The notes under the pieces are model-generated. The model was not told the DNA's origin. It made no database searches and was given only the letters and a program-made list of their open reading frames with translations. Shown piece after piece: positions 1 to 8,297 of a DNA stretch of 38,463 nucleotides. Both the position numbers and the translations under genes were made by a program. Within the stretch, counting starts at the first letter, position 1; each line of letters opens with the position of its first letter. The stretch comes from Candidatus Gastranaerophilus phascolarcticola. GTDB taxonomy: Bacteria; Cyanobacteriota; Vampirovibrionia; Gastranaerophilales; Gastranaerophilaceae. The stretch spans positions 262,264-300,726 of the forward strand of contig MOYE01000004.1 of assembly GCA_001899335.1 (NCBI GenBank). Reading direction: 5' to 3'.

Positions 1-122
1 GTGTCTGTTTTCTTCTGCAAATCCTGAAGAAATTCCGGCGGATAATCCCGTTGCGTTTGAAGATTTACAGCCCCGACACGTTCATAATACTGGTTTTTGT
101 TGTTGTCTATTGCGGAAATCAT
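1..122 (-). CDS. Hypothetical protein, N-terminal 40 residues only (runs off window start)
   Basis: A reading frame opens at an ATG (120-122, minus strand) and runs without a stop to the window edge, so its C-terminus is outside. A good ribosome site (AAGGAGAG) lies a few bases upstream of the ATG, which supports it as a real start. The visible peptide begins MISAIDNNKNQYYERVGAVN and continues polar and Gln/Lys-rich, with no signal peptide or membrane segment. No family is recognised. It lies downstream of the phosphatase-like gene on the same strand with a 73-base gap. Confidence 0.6.
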   Translation of the reverse strand, partial: MISAIDNNKNQYYERVGAVNLQTQRDYPPEFLQDLQKKTD

Positions 123-195
123 CTTACTCTCTCCTTATAAATAATAAGGATTTTAAGAAAAAGAGATTTCAGGTTTTGAAAAAATCTTTACAAAT

Positions 196-822
196 TTAAT
201 AAATCGGTACGTAACCGGAGTATTTTAAAGAAGTAAATTTGTCGTAGTAACTGATTTGTGTTGCACTGCCGGTTTTAATGAAAAAGTTGAAAATTTTATC
301 CTTTGGAAGATTTAGTGCGGAAACTATTGCTGCCTGAATTACGTCAGGATACGTCACTATTATAATTCTGTTTCCGATGTTTTTCTCAATAATCCCTTTG
401 ATTGTCTCGTCAACACGGGTTACAAATTCTGTTAGAGTTTCTGCGTTTTCGCACATCTTTTCGTCCGGCAGGTTCACAAATTTTTCAAGCGTATCAGGCT
501 GCTTTTTTATAATTTGTGTAAGCGTCATATTATTCCAGTTGCCGCAAAGCAACGGTTTTAAATCCTCTATGACCTCAATATCTGTCTTGTATAATTTTGC
601 GATAATCTCCGCACTTTCAACAGCACGCGTTCCGCAAGACGAATATATTTTATCGTTTTTTACGGAACGTTTTTTCAAAAATGTGCAAATCTTGTCGATT
701 TCTTCATAGCCGGCTTCGTTTAGCGGAGGATAATTCTCACAGTTAGAAAACCGGTTCTCTTCTGAATAAATCGTTGCACCGTGTGCTATGAATGTTATTT
801 TACATCTTCTTTGGAAAAACAT
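196..822 (-). CDS. Histidine phosphatase superfamily protein with degraded active site
   Basis: A 208-residue protein with the phosphoglycerate-mutase/histidine-phosphatase fold. It has the N-terminal strand and loop FIAHGAT (residues 11-17, phospho-accepting His at 14), SSCGTRA (61-67, Arg66 in the usual SSPxxRA position), a GNW block near 94-96, and a late VTYPD block (156-160). In active members the first motif is RHG and the last contains a second catalytic His (typically VTHG). Here the Arg is Ala13 and the second His is Tyr158, and the usual acidic residue before GxWE is not obvious. The fold is clear, but phosphatase activity is doubtful; a binding role or a changed chemistry is possible. 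No Shine-Dalgarno is visible: a TATAAT box ends six bases before the ATG, suggesting a leaderless mRNA. Confidence 0.8.
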   Translation of the reverse strand: MFFQRRCKITFIAHGATIYSEENRFSNCENYPPLNEAGYEEIDKICTFLKKRSVKNDKIYSSCGTRAVESAEIIAKLYKTDIEVIEDLKPLLCGNWNNMTLTQIIKKQPDTLEKFVNLPDEKMCENAETLTEFVTRVDETIKGIIEKNIGNRIIIVTYPDVIQAAIVSALNLPKDKIFNFFIKTGSATQISYYDKFTSLKYSGYVPIY

Positions 823-828
823 ACTTTT

Positions 829-837
829 ATTATAGCA
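829..837 (-). promoter_or_regulatory. Extended -10 promoter (TGCTATAAT) of the phosphatase-like gene
   Basis: On the minus strand the sequence reads TGCTATAAT followed by AAAAGT and then the ATG at 822. With transcription starting six or seven bases after the -10 box, the first transcribed base would be about the A of the start codon. No ribosome site lies between. The same spacing is seen before three other genes in the window (5523, 27953, 29702). Confidence 0.55.
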
Positions 838-871
838 TGTTTTTCCTGAAAATTAAAGATGTGTTTTGTTA

Positions 872-975
872 GTCCGAGAAAATCTCGCGAGCGAGATTTT
901 TGAGTGACGTGTTAGACAGCGCAGCCGCTACGGCTCGCGGTTCAGCGGGGCGGTGCGGCGGAGAACTGCTTTATT
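872..975 (+). repeat. Structured repeat family A, copy A1 (overlaps clpB 3' end)
   Basis: A 104-base repeat related to copies at 10768-10885 (same orientation) and 16248-16363 (opposite orientation). Shared blocks are the left edge GTCCGAGA, the middle GAGTGACGTGTTAGACAGCG, and the right edge GGAGAACTGCTTTATT. Helix 1 pairs AAAATCTCGC (879-888) with GCGAGATTTT (891-900). Helix 2 pairs GCCGC (924-928) with GCGGC (955-959) around an inner hairpin. Both helices have different sequences but remain paired in the other copies. The repeat enters the clpB reading frame and supplies its last codons and stop. Confidence 0.85.
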
Positions 976-3564
976 GAAAGTTATTTCATCGTTGTCGACA
1001 TCAATTACTATTTCGTCACCTTTGAGGAAGTTTTGTGATAATAGAAGTTTTGACAACGGGTTTTCGACAAGTTGACGAATTGTACGTTTGAGAGGTCTTG
1101 CACCGTAAATCGGGTTGAAACCGCGATGAGCAAGGAATTCTCTTGCGTCTTCTGTTATCATAAGGTCGATTTCTTGTTCCGCAAGAAGTTTACGCAGATA
1201 TTCCATTTGAATGTCAACGATTTTTGACAATTGCGGAAGTGTAAGAGCTTTGAAGAAAATCGTTTCGTCAATTCTGTTCAGAAATTCCGGTTTGAAACGG
1301 GTTTTCAAAAGCTCTAAGATTTGTTCTTTTGTCTTGTCAAATTCGTCCGGTGAAAGCATTGAATTAATAGTGCTTTCAAGGATTATGTCGCTGCCGATGT
1401 TACTTGTCATGATGATTAGAGTGTTTTTGAAATCAACGGTTCTTCCTTTAGAATCGGTCAAACGTCCGTCATCAAAGATTTGGAGCATTATGTTGAACAC
1501 ATCCGGATGAGCTTTTTCGATTTCGTCGAAAAGCACAACGGAATAAGGTTTTCTGCGGACAGCTTCTGTTAATTGACCACCTTCTTCGTAGCCAACATAT
1601 CCCGGAGGCGCTCCGACTAAACGCGCAACATTGTGTTTTTCCATGTATTCGGACATATCAATACGGATTAAAGCGTCTTCATCATTGAACATAAATTCCG
1701 CTAACGCTTTTGCAAGTTCGGTCTTACCAACACCGGTCGGACCTAAGAAAAGGAAGGTTCCAATCGGACGTTTCGGGTCTTTTAAACCGGAACGCGCACG
1801 ACGAATTGCGTCCGCAACAGTTTCGACCGCCTCGTCCTGACCAATTAGACGCTTGTGCAGAATTTCTTCCATATTAATAAGTTTTTGTTTTTCGCTCTCA
1901 ACAAGTTTATTGACCGGAATCCCAGTCCATTTGCTGACAACATTTGCTATATCTTCATCCGTAATTTCTTCTTTCAAAAGACGGTTGGAAACTTTTTCCT
2001 GACCTTGAATTGCATTTAATTGCTTTTGAAGTTCAAGAAGTTTGCCATACTTGAGCTCTGCCGCGGTTTGAAGGTCGGTGTTGCGTTCAGCCTCTTCAAT
2101 CTTTTGTTTCGTTTTTTCAATTTCCTCTTTGATACCGGCTTCACCAGTAATTGACGCTTTTTCAGCCTCCCATTGCTTTTTCAAAACGTCAATCTTACCG
2201 CTTAATTCGTTAATTTCTGAAGAAATTTGATTGATTTTGGCGGTTGTTTCTTCGTTGTCGTCCTCTTTTTTCAGAGCTTCGCGTTCGATTTCAAGCTGAA
2301 TTTTTTGACGTGAAAGCGTGTCGATTTCTTCAGGCATAGAGTCGATTTGAATACGCAAAGATGATGCGGCTTCATCGATTAAGTCGATTGCTTTATCCGG
2401 TAAAAATCTGTCTGTAATATAACGATCAGAAAGTTTAACCGCGTCGATTAGTGCGCTGTCCAAAATTCTGACGCCGTGGTGAACTTCATATTTTTCTTTT
2501 AAACCACGCAAAATACTGATTGTATCTTCAATTGACGGTTCGTTAACCATAATCGGCTGAAACCGGCGTTCAAGTGCAGGGTCTTTTTCAATATATTTTC
2601 TGTATTCGTTGACGGTTGTCGCACCAATTGTTCTCAAAACCCCACGCGCAAGCATTGGTTTTAAAAGGTTTCCGGCATCCATTGCACCCTCAGACGCACC
2701 GGCACCGACAACCATGTGAAGTTCATCAATAAACATTACGATCTCACCGTTTGAATTTTCGACTTCTTTTAAAACGGCTTTTAAACGTTCTTCAAATTCA
2801 CCCTTATACTTCGCCCCTGCAATTAATGCACCAAGGTCGAGCGAAACAAGTTTTACATTTTTAAGGCTTTCAGGAACATCGCCGCGAACAATTCTTTGCG
2901 CTAAGCCCTCAATAATCGCTGTTTTACCAACCCCTGGCTCACCGATTAGAACAGGGTTGTTTTTGGTTCGTCTGTTCAAAACTTGTACAATACGACGAAT
3001 TTCATCATCACGACCGATTACCGGATCAAGTTTTCCCTTGCGCGCAAGCGCTGTTAAATCGGTTGAATATTTTTCTAATGCTTTTAAATTTTCTTCTGCG
3101 TTTTTATTATCCACTTTTTTGTTACCTCTTATTTTTTTCATAGCGTTCAGAATAGTGCTTTCGCTGACCCTGTAACGTTTTAAAAGATTGTATACGTTAG
3201 TGCCCTCAAGTTTTGTCATAGCAAGCAAAATCATATCAAGCCCGACATATTCGTCTTTGAAATCCTGCGATAACTCTTGCGCTTTTTCAAGGATTTGGAA
3301 ACTGTCTTTTGATAGAATTAACTGTGCAGTATTAACCATACTGACTGTCGGAAACGCTTTAATCGCACTGATTAAGTCGTTAATGAAATCCTGATTAAGG
3401 AGTTTAAGTTCATTCATATAATCTTTTGCCATACCGTCATCCTTGACGCAGGCAAGAAGAATGTGTTCTGGTTGAATTTCTGAATTTTTATATTGCGCTG
3501 AAAAGTTTAGCGCACTTGCAATAATTTCATTTGAAAGATTGGTAAATTTTTCTAAGTTTAACAT
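928..3564 (-). CDS. clpB: ATP-dependent disaggregase ClpB
   Basis: An 878-residue Hsp100 chaperone that, with DnaK, pulls polypeptides out of cytoplasmic aggregates by ATP-driven threading. The order is typical: Clp N-domain (about 1-145), first AAA+ module with Walker A GEPGVGKT (208-215), long coiled-coil middle domain (about 400-530) that marks ClpB rather than ClpA or ClpC, second AAA+ module with Walker A GPTGVGKT (near 607), and the C-terminal D2-small domain. The ATG at 3564 has GAGGAC upstream. The final residues [14 protein letters not shown] and the stop are encoded by repeat A1. Family members usually end about where ITFN lies, so this tail is an acquired extension. No CIRCE or other heat-shock operator was seen upstream. 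Confidence 0.97.
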   Translation of the reverse strand: MLNLEKFTNLSNEIIASALNFSAQYKNSEIQPEHILLACVKDDGMAKDYMNELKLLNQDFINDLISAIKAFPTVSMVNTAQLILSKDSFQILEKAQELSQDFKDEYVGLDMILLAMTKLEGTNVYNLLKRYRVSESTILNAMKKIRGNKKVDNKNAEENLKALEKYSTDLTALARKGKLDPVIGRDDEIRRIVQVLNRRTKNNPVLIGEPGVGKTAIIEGLAQRIVRGDVPESLKNVKLVSLDLGALIAGAKYKGEFEERLKAVLKEVENSNGEIVMFIDELHMVVGAGASEGAMDAGNLLKPMLARGVLRTIGATTVNEYRKYIEKDPALERRFQPIMVNEPSIEDTISILRGLKEKYEVHHGVRILDSALIDAVKLSDRYITDRFLPDKAIDLIDEAASSLRIQIDSMPEEIDTLSRQKIQLEIEREALKKEDDNEETTAKINQISSEINELSGKIDVLKKQWEAEKASITGEAGIKEEIEKTKQKIEEAERNTDLQTAAELKYGKLLELQKQLNAIQGQEKVSNRLLKEEITDEDIANVVSKWTGIPVNKLVESEKQKLINMEEILHKRLIGQDEAVETVADAIRRARSGLKDPKRPIGTFLFLGPTGVGKTELAKALAEFMFNDEDALIRIDMSEYMEKHNVARLVGAPPGYVGYEEGGQLTEAVRRKPYSVVLFDEIEKAHPDVFNIMLQIFDDGRLTDSKGRTVDFKNTLIIMTSNIGSDIILESTINSMLSPDEFDKTKEQILELLKTRFKPEFLNRIDETIFFKALTLPQLSKIVDIQMEYLRKLLAEQEIDLMITEDAREFLAHRGFNPIYGARPLKRTIRQLVENPLSKLLLSQNFLKGDEIVIDVDNDEITFNKAVLRRTAPLNREP

Positions 3565-3748
3565 AATTATCGTCCTCTGATATTATTTTAACGATAATTT
3601 TTGAAAAATCAGGAATAATTAATTATTATTTAACGATTGTGTGGTTAAATTTGGTGAGCTAAAATTATGTCGCGAATATTGGTGACTATACAAAAAAAGA
3701 AAATCTGTCATAATCAAACCTGATGAATTAAACTAAAAGGAGAAAAAT

Positions 3749-5191
3749 ATGACAGACAAATTAGTACATGTGAAAGCGTATGTAAAAGATGACGGAACAA
3801 AAGTCCGAGAGCATTATCGTGGGGGTGTTATGACAACATCCATAATGGAGGGCGGTTGTGAGGTAGATACAGACAATGGTTCGGGACCGTTGGGAGATTG
3901 TACGAATAGTGAAGAATTTATGCGACAACTGGAACTATGGCTCGAGTCTGACGGCTTGTTAAAAAATTTACCAAGAGTGGATAAAGAAATGTCAGCCAAT
4001 GCGGTGTTAAAGGGCGGGGTATCTAAAACGGATATTGCAATAGGAGGCGGTGACATATTAGAAGCCTTGCAAGCTATAACGTTAATGGTGCGTATCGGGG
4101 GAAAGTTAGCTATAGAAGGAATAAAGATAGCATCTTCCATAAAGTATGCGATAAAGAATTTTGACAAAATTGGGGAAGCCCGACTGATACCGCAAATGGA
4201 AGGTGCAGTGCAGTTGATGCGTCAAAATCAGTCAAACTCTGTTCAGATAGAAACGCAAACTCTGGAACGTTTGACGAATTCACGAACTCAAAGAGAGTAT
4301 AAGAAACTTTATGACACTTATGTGAAACAGAGGGAACTTAATAGAAAAACAGAAGATATTTTGAACCGTATAGAATATTCATTAAGCAATAAGGATTATG
4401 AGGGTTTAATCGTTGAGCTTCAGAATTATCAAACTATACAGCAAGAGTGTATGAAAGCAGTTAATGAGGAATATTTAGCGACTACCTTAGTTCCGATAAT
4501 TCCTGATGAAACAGATATTGCGATGCCTCAACCGCTGACTGCAGCTAGTCCTTTTGATTGGAAAGAGTTAAGACGAACAGGCTTACATAATTATCCTGAA
4601 ATACAAAAAGATTTGATAGATGCTGCTATGGAAAGGTTTATCCTTCCTCGCCATAACGCCTATGATGCAAATGAGTTATGGCAAGCCGCATCTCATAACT
4701 TTGACCAAATTAGTCAATATATAGAGTTGAATGCATATTTTGTAAGTAATATTTCTAAATTACCCGAAGAGTTTCAAGATATTGTTCAACAAAAAGTGCT
4801 GAAACAATTTGGATTGGCTGATGTGAAAGGTCTTTTATTTAAACCTAACAGTACATTATCTTCTAAAATAGCAGATAGTCCTGAATTTAAAAATTATATA
4901 ATAACTAATAAACAAGATCTTTTACAAGGAAACACTGTAAATGGTAGTTTGCATTTTAAGAGTAGTAAAAATCTACAATATTCCTTGGGAAAGGCAGATA
5001 TTTTGGATACATATATTAACACAAACGGCGATATCGTAGCTTATGTTCTTGATACCTATGATTTTAATGAAAACGATCCGGATTGGAAAGTTGAATGGGC
5101 GTATAATATACAGAAAAATAAATTATTGACACCTTTTTATACATTAAATGTAATCATAGTTCCTTTAGATGTTTGGTTTAGGTGGTTTTAA
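3749..5191 (+). CDS. Unknown 480-residue protein, candidate polymorphic toxin/bacteriocin
   Basis: No family is recognised with certainty. A good SD (AAAAGGAG) precedes the ATG. The N-terminus has a short motif HVKAYVKDDGTKVREHYR (7-24), of a type I recall from secreted or phage-associated proteins of gut bacteria. An amphipathic or hydrophobic stretch follows (about 101-135, starting GGGDILEALQAI), then a charged helical middle (about 170-250). A distinct C-terminal domain (about 360-480) contains LQYSLGKADILDTYINTNGD and then DTYDFN (435-440), and ends in hydrophobic strands. A variable-looking C-terminal domain beside a small convergent membrane-protein gene (4-base overlap) fits a toxin with immunity. 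The D-T-Y-D motif recalls the colicin M active site, but the following His-Arg pair is not seen. The function is inference. Confidence 0.6.
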   Translation: MTDKLVHVKAYVKDDGTKVREHYRGGVMTTSIMEGGCEVDTDNGSGPLGDCTNSEEFMRQLELWLESDGLLKNLPRVDKEMSANAVLKGGVSKTDIAIGGGDILEALQAITLMVRIGGKLAIEGIKIASSIKYAIKNFDKIGEARLIPQMEGAVQLMRQNQSNSVQIETQTLERLTNSRTQREYKKLYDTYVKQRELNRKTEDILNRIEYSLSNKDYEGLIVELQNYQTIQQECMKAVNEEYLATTLVPIIPDETDIAMPQPLTAASPFDWKELRRTGLHNYPEIQKDLIDAAMERFILPRHNAYDANELWQAASHNFDQISQYIELNAYFVSNISKLPEEFQDIVQQKVLKQFGLADVKGLLFKPNSTLSSKIADSPEFKNYIITNKQDLLQGNTVNGSLHFKSSKNLQYSLGKADILDTYINTNGDIVAYVLDTYDFNENDPDWKVEWAYNIQKNKLLTPFYTLNVIIVPLDVWFRWF

Positions 5192-5523
5192 TTATGAAAA
5201 AATATACTAATAACAAACAGTATAGAAAATCCTGTTATAACAATAGTTAATAGGCTGAAGGTAGTAAAAGGTTTATTTCTTAGAAGATTGATTGTTCCGA
5301 TTAAGCTGTTGATAATTGAAAACAGAAAAAATACATATAAGCCTACTATAATTATATCAAATATAAAACCTAATGGGTCTTTTACTAATAGAGACATCAA
5401 ATTAGAACTATCTTCCAATGAAAATGATAAAACAAATAATAATAGTAAAAGAATGAGACTTAGCCATATAATAAGGATAGCTATCTCAATGATTAACGCT
5501 AAAATTAGAAAGAATTTTTTCAT
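5188..5523 (-). CDS. Small three-helix membrane protein, possible immunity protein
   Basis: 111 residues, almost entirely hydrophobic. A long segment spans about 4-35, and two more lie near 52-75 and 87-109, with short polar loops (SLEDSSNLM, LRNKPFT). No signal peptide cleavage site or catalytic motif is seen. It converges on the preceding gene and overlaps its stop by four bases. Pore-forming colicins and colicin M are known to have convergent opposite-strand immunity genes encoding small inner-membrane proteins, so this layout suggests immunity to the 480-residue protein. It is more AT-rich than its neighbours. There is no SD: a TATAAT box lies six bases before the ATG. Confidence 0.7.
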   Translation of the reverse strand: MKKFFLILALIIEIAILIIWLSLILLLLLFVLSFSLEDSSNLMSLLVKDPLGFIFDIIIVGLYVFFLFSIINSLIGTINLLRNKPFTTFSLLTIVITGFSILFVISIFFHN

Positions 5524-5529
5524 AAGTTA

Positions 5530-5539
5530 ATTATATGCA
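5530..5539 (-). promoter_or_regulatory. -10 promoter element of the small membrane protein gene
   Basis: The minus strand reads TGCATATAAT, then TAACTT, then the ATG at 5523. The six-base gap between the -10 box and the start codon predicts a leaderless transcript. It also means the gene has its own promoter independent of the convergent toxin-like gene, as expected for an immunity gene that must be on before its toxin. Confidence 0.5.
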
Positions 5540-5560
5540 CTTATAAAAAATAGTAAATAG

Positions 5561-6883
5561 CTATTGTAGCGGGGAAAGTTCACCGCTTTTAAATTTTTCT
5601 GCATGAAGTTTTCTGTAGTTCTCAAGTTCCATTATCCAGCCCTCTTTGAACCCCATGGTCTTTTGCACTACCTCTTTAGGAATGCCGGCATGATGAATAC
5701 GCGGAAGTAAGTAATCCTCTCCATAAACAACTGGTGAGGTTTTGTCCATATCGCTGTTATAACACAAAAATTCAGTCTTTCCGTGTTTGCCGTTGCGCGC
5801 ACTCGCAATTACTATTTCGTGACCTTTAAGTTTGCCTGATTTCGTTTTGTTCGTCAGACCTGCAATAATATTTTCTTTGCGTGAAAGTGTGTCCAGTAAC
5901 TGTGACCTTATTGTCCCAAAATCAGCCTCATAACCGGCGATTTCACCCTTATTGTTGATTTTTTGATAATTTACCGAAATTATATTTTTATTTCGAACAA
6001 CAGATTCCACAAAGGTCTTTTCGTATTCAATCAGCCCGCGTTCCCCTACGTTGAAATTCCCGTCACGACGGTCGGTTAGGGAATTATAACTCTGCTGCGA
6101 ACCAACATTCATAAATGTCGATTGCATAAGTGTGTCAATCGTATTGCGTTGTTTTGAAATTTTTTCGCGTTTATTATCCAAACCGATTTTTAATAAAACC
6201 ATATCATCAGGTTTCAGGGTTATCTTAGCTTTGTTGAAATCTCTTTCTTCGTGCGGGATTTCAAAAATATTTAAAAGCCAAATCGCATCAAGTGTTTTGT
6301 CTGCAAGATTATCTAAATCAATAATTTTTTCAACTTCGACCGCAGGTGACGTTAATCCCTCCACAAACCGTGTAAATTCTGCGGGTTCCTGGTTCGCAAG
6401 ATCAAATTCTATACACGCAGCTGTGCAGGTGCTGGAATTTTCTTTCTCATAAAGCGGACTTTTAGGGCTGAAGACCGCCTCAAGATAGTTCGTTATACTG
6501 TTGTCTGATTTTTGGCTTATCAAATACGGGTTGTTCAAATGCCCGATAGTTTCCGCAAGCAAAGCCTTATTATCCAACCCTCGGGCGCGCTCGGTTGTTA
6601 GAATTTTATAGAGATTATCAAGTGTAGAGCTTTTATCGTTGGATTTTCTGTTAGTCAAAACCCCGCGTTTGCGCAAGTTCTCAAATTCTAAAACACTTTT
6701 TGCGGGCAATGAGTTTAAAATTTTATCGTATTTTTCCTGCTCTGCCCCTTCAAGCGGAGCGGTCACAAATTCGTCAGAACCTCCCGTAAGAGCCTGATAA
6801 GCAGACGGCGGAGCGCTGCTTTTGAAAAATACGGCGCTTGTGGTATAATTTCTTTGTGAGATGTTCGGTACCGATAATGTCAT
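5561..6883 (-). CDS. Hypothetical protein with possible papain-like Cys/His site
   Basis: 440 residues with no recognised family. The ATG at 6883 follows GGAG with normal spacing. It begins with a polar leader containing TTSAVFFKSSAPP (14-26), of the kind seen on other lineage-type proteins here. Mostly helical regions follow. SSTCTAACIEFDLAN (150-164) places Cys153 and Cys157 at the start of a helix. GHEIVIAS (354-361) is followed by CYNSDMD (374-380) in a strand context. A Cys-helix, His-strand, Asn/Asp order is what papain-fold proteases show (Cys153, His355, Asn376 or Asp378), but this is only pattern resemblance. No signal peptide is obvious. It is divergent from the TOPRIM gene, with a 52-base shared promoter region. 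Confidence 0.6.
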   Translation of the reverse strand: MTLSVPNISQRNYTTSAVFFKSSAPPSAYQALTGGSDEFVTAPLEGAEQEKYDKILNSLPAKSVLEFENLRKRGVLTNRKSNDKSSTLDNLYKILTTERARGLDNKALLAETIGHLNNPYLISQKSDNSITNYLEAVFSPKSPLYEKENSSTCTAACIEFDLANQEPAEFTRFVEGLTSPAVEVEKIIDLDNLADKTLDAIWLLNIFEIPHEERDFNKAKITLKPDDMVLLKIGLDNKREKISKQRNTIDTLMQSTFMNVGSQQSYNSLTDRRDGNFNVGERGLIEYEKTFVESVVRNKNIISVNYQKINNKGEIAGYEADFGTIRSQLLDTLSRKENIIAGLTNKTKSGKLKGHEIVIASARNGKHGKTEFLCYNSDMDKTSPVVYGEDYLLPRIHHAGIPKEVVQKTMGFKEGWIMELENYRKLHAEKFKSGELSPLQ

Positions 6884-6901
6884 TTCTTAACTCCGTAGTC
6901 T

Positions 6902-6907
6902 TATAAT
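6902..6907 (+). promoter_or_regulatory. -10 box (TATAAT) for the TOPRIM gene
   Basis: TATAAT lies in the 52-base divergent region between the genes at 6883 (minus) and 6936 (plus). It leaves a leader of about 20 bases before the ATG and no clear SD. No strong -35 was recognised. Confidence 0.35.
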
Positions 6908-6935
6908 ATATAAAAATATTTTATTTTGCTATTAG

Positions 6936-7925
6936 ATGAAAAAGATTAAACCTTTAACAAAAGAACAAATATTAATTTCACTTGACAGGCTGACACGGTT
7001 TAAGGAGCCGGAAAGACGCTATATGCGCGTCTTTGAAGAAATTATTACCGGCAACCTTATTGAACCTAAACTTAAAAAGAATGATATTGAAAATCTTGAC
7101 TATGTCGAAATCACACGGCTTGCGCAGGAGATATTTAACTATTCGCTTGAGGCGTTGGGGCTGGAATTAAAAGAAGATTATTCAATAAATGCGCAGATTT
7201 ATGATTATGAAAAAACTATTTTTCATATCACAGAACATCAGGAAATCTTTCTGAAAAATAAAATTAATTACGCAGCGGCAGTTGAATTGATTGAGGATGG
7301 CGCGGTTTTCAACCTGCGTTGGCTGAAATCTCTTGCAACACAGAAGTGTTCGGCTGAAAACCGCGCCGCTAATCTTTATCCTGTTGAAAAAGTTCTACTT
7401 GTAGAGGGAATTACCGAGGAAATCCTTTTGCCGGAGTTCGCGAAAATACTCGGGTTTGATTTTAAGAAAAACGGGATTTTTGTTATCTCTGCAGGCGGCA
7501 AAAATCAGGTTGTAAAATATTTTTATCGGTTTGCCGCGTGTTTAAAAATTCCTATTTACGTTCTGCTGGATAGCGATGCAAAAGAAAATTTTACACAAAT
7601 TCAGCCGCGGCTGCGCGAGGGAGATTATGTGCATGTGATATCAAAGGGTGAATTTGAGGATATTTTGCCTAAATCGCTTGTGAAAAAGACGATTAATTAT
7701 GAGACGGAATTTATTTCCATGGGCGATACCGGTTTACTTGAGAACGCTGCATCAACGGTCGAGTTTTTGGAAGAATTTTTCCGCACACGCGGTCATCACG
7801 AGTTTAAGAAAGCGGAATTTGCGCAATTTGTGAAAGAGAACATTTCCGGGCCGGCAGATATTTCACCGGAAATCAAAGAGATTATAACGGCTCTTCTATC
7901 TAACCTGCACGATGTTGCTTGTTAG
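6936..7925 (+). CDS. TOPRIM-domain protein (OLD-nuclease-like, without ATPase)
   Basis: 329 residues. The C-terminal half carries a TOPRIM fold as in OLD-family nucleases, topoisomerases and primases: VEKVLLVEGITEE (150-162, Glu157 the first acidic residue), SAGGKNQ (185-191), IYVLLDSDA (207-215, with the paired Asp212 and Asp214), then GEFEDILP (238-245). This domain binds Mg2+ and cuts or joins DNA. OLD proteins normally carry an N-terminal ABC ATPase; here residues 1-145 are helical with no Walker motif, so this is a stand-alone TOPRIM protein. Its last 30 bases overlap the end of the convergent lipoprotein gene. A DNA repair or phage-defence role is an inference from the domain. Confidence 0.75.
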   Translation: MKKIKPLTKEQILISLDRLTRFKEPERRYMRVFEEIITGNLIEPKLKKNDIENLDYVEITRLAQEIFNYSLEALGLELKEDYSINAQIYDYEKTIFHITEHQEIFLKNKINYAAAVELIEDGAVFNLRWLKSLATQKCSAENRAANLYPVEKVLLVEGITEEILLPEFAKILGFDFKKNGIFVISAGGKNQVVKYFYRFAACLKIPIYVLLDSDAKENFTQIQPRLREGDYVHVISKGEFEDILPKSLVKKTINYETEFISMGDTGLLENAASTVEFLEEFFRTRGHHEFKKAEFAQFVKENISGPADISPEIKEIITALLSNLHDVAC

Positions 7926-8297
7926 TTCTTTTGTTGGTTCGTCTTTGGAATAAACTTTAAATTCGTATAAACCCTTTTCGTTAAAGACAAAGTAGTCTGT
8001 ATAGTAATATTGTTGTTCATCTTTCAAATGTACGGTTTTGCCATAAATTAATTTATAACCGTAACGCATTTCGTCGTTATCGCGTTTAAAGACTTGTATA
8101 TAAAGCTGCCTTGTAACAATAGGTTTCGGGAGCGTCACAAGGTAGTAAACTCTTTCACCCGGCTGAAAAACGTATGTACCGTCAAGAACATTTTCAGGCG
8201 TAATTGATTCGCGGTTGAAAACAATGTAAGATTTATCTTTGCAACCTGCCGCAAATGCGCTTATGAATAATAATAAAATTACAAAAAACTTTCTCAT
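7896..8297 (-). CDS. Putative lipoprotein, 133 residues
   Basis: It starts MRKFFVILLLFISAFAAGCK: a positively charged N-end, a hydrophobic core and a lipobox ending at Cys19, so it is a predicted lipoprotein. The remainder (about 115 residues) looks like a small beta-sandwich with alternating Tyr/Val strands (VYYLVTLPKPIVTRQLYIQV, YYYTDYFVFNEKGLYEFKVY) and no catalytic motif; it may be an extracytoplasmic binding domain. Its ATG overlaps the TGA of the upstream TPR gene (ATGA), so the two are translationally coupled and likely act together at the envelope. Confidence 0.8.
   Translation of the reverse strand: MRKFFVILLLFISAFAAGCKDKSYIVFNRESITPENVLDGTYVFQPGERVYYLVTLPKPIVTRQLYIQVFKRDNDEMRYGYKLIYGKTVHLKDEQQYYYTDYFVFNEKGLYEFKVYSKDEPTKELTSNIVQVR

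Noticed and set aside
3565..3748. CIRCE/HrcA operator upstream of clpB
   Set aside because: I looked for TTAGCACTC-N9-GAGTGCTAA and saw no such dyad in the 184-base divergent region.
3749..5191. Colicin M identity for the toxin-like protein
   Set aside because: DTYDFN resembles the D-x-Y-D part of the colicin M site, but the His-Arg pair expected a few residues later is absent and the rest is not recognisably similar.
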